NCBI GenBank assembly: GCA_008501785.1
Contig: QQUD01000418.1
Coordinates: 1-7,736 of the forward strand
Origin: Chloroflexota bacterium
Lineage (GTDB): Bacteria > Chloroflexota > Anaerolineae > Promineifilales > Promineifilaceae
DNA length: 7,736 bases
Reading direction: 5' to 3'
The position numbers were made by a program, and so were the translations under genes. This document shows, in pieces, positions 5,491 through 7,736 of the stretch (its first letter is position 1; each line of letters opens with the position of its first letter). Below the pieces are notes generated by a model. The model did no database searches. It was given only the letters and a program-made list of their open reading frames with translations, and was not told where the DNA came from.

Positions 5491-6717
5491 TCAACTAGAG
5501 GATATTGGTCGATCTCCAACGTATTTTGCGCGGGGACGAATCAGTTGATTATTGCGGTATTGCTCGAGGGTCTGGCCGATCCAGCCGACGGTGCGGCCAA
5601 GAGCAAACAGGGTCAGCGGTGCGCCGGGGGGTAGTTGGGCAGCACGGACGAGTGTGGTCAGAGCGGTGTCAATGTTGGGCTGGTAGCCGATGGTGCCAGC
5701 AACGGCCGTTTCCACCTCCACCACCATCTCCACAGCTTCGCTTTTGGGATAAACGGCCGTTACCGCATCCAACAGCGCCCGCCCCCGCGGATCGCCATCC
5801 GGGTACAGCGGATGCCCAAAACCAGGAATACGTTCCCCACGTTTCAACCGGTTTGCAACAGCTTGCCTTGCATTTTTAGGCTGTCTGACTTCGTTGAAAA
5901 ATGCATCCACCTGCTCTGTTGCGCCACCGTGCAGCCGTCCCCGCAATGCGGCCAGACCTGCAATCACGGCCGAATACGGCGTCGCTTCAGCTGAAGCCAC
6001 CGTCCGTGCCGTGAAAGCCGATACGTTCAATTCATGGTCTGCACAATAAATGAGCGCCATGTTGATCAAGGCTGCAGCTTGCTCGTCATGCGGCACCCAG
6101 GCTTGTTGCAATGTTTGGGCGATATTGGCTGTGGTTTGCTGGCCGGTGATGACGGTGGTAAGCAGTTTGATGAGGCGAACGCCGGTTTGAATTACGGCCG
6201 TTTTCCGCAAATCATACGCCGCCAAATCATACGCCGCCACTAGCGGCAGCACCACCTGGAAGGCTTCTACCGGACTTAAATCTCGCAGAAAGGGTGCAAT
6301 TCGCTGAATTTGCTGCCACAACGGATCGGGTAATGGTGTGGTAAATAAATCGTCATTGCCAAACTCGCTTTGCCAAATCAGGCTGGCAACGGCTTCAAAG
6401 CTGTGTTGGGTGGGTAAACTTATGACATCGTGACCTCGGTAGTAAAGACGGCCGTTTTCAATCAACGTAATCGCCGACTCCAGCACCGGCTGCCCAAAAT
6501 GCAGCGCCGTTTCCGCCACTTTCGCCGGATTCCGCCGCTGCTCCTTGCGCGCCAGCAGCGCGTTCACATCCTCACCATGATACCGCCGCGCCCGACTCTT
6601 CCCCGTCCCCGGCTCAGACCGCACCAACCCCCGGCTCACATACGCATACAACGTCGGTATGCTAATCGCCAATGCCTCCGCTGCTTCCTTGGCCGTCATA
6701 AATCGCTTATCATTCAT
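5491..6717 (-). CDS. Citrate synthase-family protein with N-terminal helix-turn-helix domain
   Basis: This 408-residue fusion starts with an excisionase/MerR-type DNA-binding domain of about 60 residues: MTAKEAAEALAISIPTLYAYV (7-27) is the helix-turn-helix and RRYHGEDVNALLARK (44-58) the wing and next helix. After a linker, a complete citrate synthase domain follows (about 68-400). Catalytic residues are intact: His228 (ADHEL), His263 (LHGGA), His302 (GFGHPLYPDGDPRG) and Asp350 (NID). The substrate-binding C-terminus GRTVGWIGQTLEQ...LIRPRAKYVG is also present. The enzyme family condenses acetyl-CoA (or propionyl-CoA) with oxaloacetate. Such fusions occur in databases as citrate synthase-like proteins, but their function is, to my knowledge, unsettled. 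It is divergent from a canonical citrate synthase, suggesting a DNA-binding, substrate-sensing regulator or an autoregulated isoenzyme. An in-frame tandem duplication gives AAYDLAAYDL (161-170). No strong ribosome binding site precedes the ATG. Four ACGGCCGT sites lie inside. Confidence 0.9.
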   Translation of the reverse strand: MNDKRFMTAKEAAEALAISIPTLYAYVSRGLVRSEPGTGKSRARRYHGEDVNALLARKEQRRNPAKVAETALHFGQPVLESAITLIENGRLYYRGHDVISLPTQHSFEAVASLIWQSEFGNDDLFTTPLPDPLWQQIQRIAPFLRDLSPVEAFQVVLPLVAAYDLAAYDLRKTAVIQTGVRLIKLLTTVITGQQTTANIAQTLQQAWVPHDEQAAALINMALIYCADHELNVSAFTARTVASAEATPYSAVIAGLAALRGRLHGGATEQVDAFFNEVRQPKNARQAVANRLKRGERIPGFGHPLYPDGDPRGRALLDAVTAVYPKSEAVEMVVEVETAVAGTIGYQPNIDTALTTLVRAAQLPPGAPLTLFALGRTVGWIGQTLEQYRNNQLIRPRAKYVGDRPISSS

Positions 6718-6741
6718 CGTTCAATCCAATGTCAAGCAATT

Positions 6742-6801
6742 AACTATAGTTGATTTTCTAATCAATATTGACAATATATATCAACCATTATAAGCTAAAA
6801 T
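6742..6801. promoter_or_regulatory. Divergent promoter/operator region between the two citrate synthase genes
   Basis: Overlapping inverted half-sites are packed here: AACTATAGTT (6742-6751, perfect palindrome), TTGATT-4-AATCAA (6750-6765), TCAATATTGA (6762-6771, perfect palindrome) and TTGA-9-TCAA (6768-6784). For the plus-strand citrate synthase, TTGACA (6768-6773) is an exact -35 box and TATAAG (6789-6794) a possible -10 at a short 15-nt spacing. TATAGT on the minus strand (6748-6743) is a candidate -10 for the fusion gene, without a well-spaced -35. The half-sites overlap the -35, as expected for an operator. The natural candidate binder is the helix-turn-helix citrate synthase. Confidence 0.45.
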
Positions 6802-6820
6802 CAAGTTAACACAAGCAGGG

Positions 6821-6918
6821 GAATAATGAATTGTGAATAATGAATAATAAATTGTGAAGTAAAGAGCGTCTCATTCAAACTTCACAATTTATTATTCACA
6901 GTTCATTATTCATTATTC
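6821..6918. repeat. Hairpin repeat of 7-nt units, copy 2
   Basis: Arms 6821-6859 and 6880-6918 are 39 nt each around a 20-nt loop. In 7-nt units the left arm reads GAATAAT, GAATTGT, GAATAAT, GAATAAT, AAATTGT, GAAG. The right arm, reverse-complemented, reads GAATAAT, GAATAAT, GAACTGT, GAATAAT, AAATTGT, GAAG. The loop, reverse-complemented, aligns with that of the copy at 1061-1155 (shared ATGAG and CTCTT...ACTTCACAA), so the two copies are homologous and oppositely oriented. It lies between the predicted promoter and the ribosome binding site of the citrate synthase gene, so it would be in the 5' leader RNA. Confidence 0.85.
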
Positions 6919-6956
6919 TCCACCTATTCAACAACAAAATCTAACGGAGAACAAAA

Positions 6957-7736
6957 ATGAATAACAACCAAAATGGCTTCATCCCAGGTCTGGAAGGTGT
7001 CGTCGCGGCACAAACACGTTTAAGTTGCGTAGATGGACAACGCGGTAAATTAATTATTGGTGGATATCCACTGGCAGAGTTGGCAGCAAACGCCACGTTT
7101 GAAGAATCAGCCTTTTTATTATGGAACGGCCGTTTGCCCACCCACCCCGAACTCACCACATTTCAAAACGAATTAGCCCAGTTACGGCCGTTACCCCACG
7201 CCACCCTCGACCTCCTACAATCCACCGCCCAACAACAAGTGCCTCCCATGGACGCATTGCGTATGGCCGCTGGCACACTCAACCTCAACATCGACAAAAG
7301 CAAACCACAGCAAACCGCTAAAGCGATCACGGCCCGTTTTCCAACCATCGTGACGACGTATTGGCGATTATTAGAGGGAAAAACGGCCATTTCCCCCAAC
7401 CCAACACTCTCCCACGCCGCCAACTACCTCTACATGCTCACCGGTACGCCGCCATCCGACGCACAAACGCGGGGCCTGGAAACCTATCTAAACACCGTTA
7501 TCGATCACGGCCTCAACGCCTCCACCTTTGCCGCACGCGTCATCATCGCCACCCAATCCGACATGGTTTCAGCCATCGTCGGCGCAGTTGGCGCACTCAA
7601 AGGCCCACTCCACGGAGGCGCACCTGGCCCAGCACTAGACATGGTCTTTGAAATTGGTTCATCAGACAGAGTAGATCAATATCTACACGAAAAATTAAAT
7701 CAAGGGGAACGACTGATGGGGTTTGGACATCGCGTC
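6957..7736 (+). CDS. Citrate synthase / 2-methylcitrate synthase (3' end beyond window)
   Basis: 260 residues are visible and the frame stays open to the window end. The N-terminus GLEGVVAAQTRLSCVDGQRG (11-30) and IIGGYPLAELA (33-43) match the short, type II-like bacterial and archaeal citrate synthases (typically about 370-390 residues). Active-site histidines are present: His184 (DHGLNAST), His219 (LHGGAPGPA) and His258 (GFGHRV, at the cut edge); the catalytic Asp lies outside. It would condense acetyl-CoA with oxaloacetate to citrate, the entry step of the TCA cycle; propionyl-CoA use (2-methylcitrate) cannot be excluded. The start is supported by GGAG at 6946-6949, 7 nt upstream. It is divergent from the helix-turn-helix citrate synthase, with 239 nt between. 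Two ACGGCCGT sites lie close together (7126-7133, 7184-7191) and two near-matches follow (7329, 7383). Confidence 0.93.
   Translation, partial: MNNNQNGFIPGLEGVVAAQTRLSCVDGQRGKLIIGGYPLAELAANATFEESAFLLWNGRLPTHPELTTFQNELAQLRPLPHATLDLLQSTAQQQVPPMDALRMAAGTLNLNIDKSKPQQTAKAITARFPTIVTTYWRLLEGKTAISPNPTLSHAANYLYMLTGTPPSDAQTRGLETYLNTVIDHGLNASTFAARVIIATQSDMVSAIVGAVGALKGPLHGGAPGPALDMVFEIGSSDRVDQYLHEKLNQGERLMGFGHRV

Larger units (their letters stand above)
314..7191. repeat. Dispersed ACGGCCGT palindrome family (13 copies)
   Basis: Exact copies of ACGGCCGT are at 314-321, 893-900, 1203-1210, 2076-2083, 2647-2654, 3427-3434, 3977-3984, 5702-5709, 5753-5760, 6194-6201, 6448-6455, 7126-7133 and 7184-7191. 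Eight extend to AACGGCCGTT, and the one at 2072-2087 is a 16-bp palindrome, GGAAACGGCCGTTTCC. About 0.12 copies of the 8-mer would be expected at equal base frequencies. All lie in coding sequence, decoding as TAV, NGR or RP depending on frame. Looser CGGCCG cores without the ACG...CGT context occur at 1402, 2485 and 5967. The behaviour parallels highly iterated palindromes such as cyanobacterial HIP1, but with a different sequence. Confidence 0.9.

Overview
This window is a stretch of bacterial chromosome with ordinary metabolic and transport genes, and an unusual density of small palindromic and hairpin repeats. Nothing identifies the species. The fusion of an excisionase-type DNA-binding domain to citrate synthase, the single-copy housekeeping genes and the many intergenic hairpins look most like a mesophilic Chloroflexota (Anaerolineae or Ardenticatenia type) genome. 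That is an impression, not a proof. No RNA gene, CRISPR array, transposase or phage gene was seen.

Layout, left to right. A heptamer-repeat tract (11-52) leads into an ABC-2 type transporter ATPase (64-1050, +). A long hairpin built of 7-nt units (1061-1155) separates it from an MDR-family NAD(P)H-dependent oxidoreductase (1179-2180, +). A REP-like palindrome (2194-2270) precedes a Memo/LigB-like protein (2280-3164, +). A nested inverted-repeat element (3176-3327) follows and also supplies the last codons of a small two-helix membrane protein on the minus strand (3315-3551). Divergent from that is an AEC-family permease (3593-4510, +), probably read from a leaderless transcript. A degraded 300-bp stretch follows, holding a possible gene remnant, a hairpin and a 33-bp direct repeat (4506-4846). 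Next is a membrane-anchored protein of unknown function (4809-5402, -), then a DNA-binding-domain/citrate synthase fusion (5491-6717, -). A 239-bp divergent regulatory region carries a cluster of TTGA/TCAA half-sites and a second copy of the 7-nt-unit hairpin. Last is a second, canonical citrate synthase (6957-7736, +), cut by the window end.

The two divergent citrate synthases form the clearest functional unit. One has an added N-terminal helix-turn-helix, and the shared intergenic region holds inverted half-sites it could bind, so autoregulation or metabolite-sensing control of the neighbouring citrate synthase is a reasonable hypothesis. The other genes look like unrelated single-gene units.

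The most unusual signal lies under the genes. The 8-bp palindrome ACGGCCGT occurs 13 times in 7.7 kb, always inside coding sequence, in different reading frames and in genes of both strands. At nearly every copy the plus strand changes from G-rich on the left to C-rich on the right, whichever way the gene runs. This mirror-symmetric strand asymmetry centred on a dispersed palindrome suggests a DNA-level process acting at these sites (recurrent breakage, resection, methylation or a bound protein) rather than protein-coding constraint.
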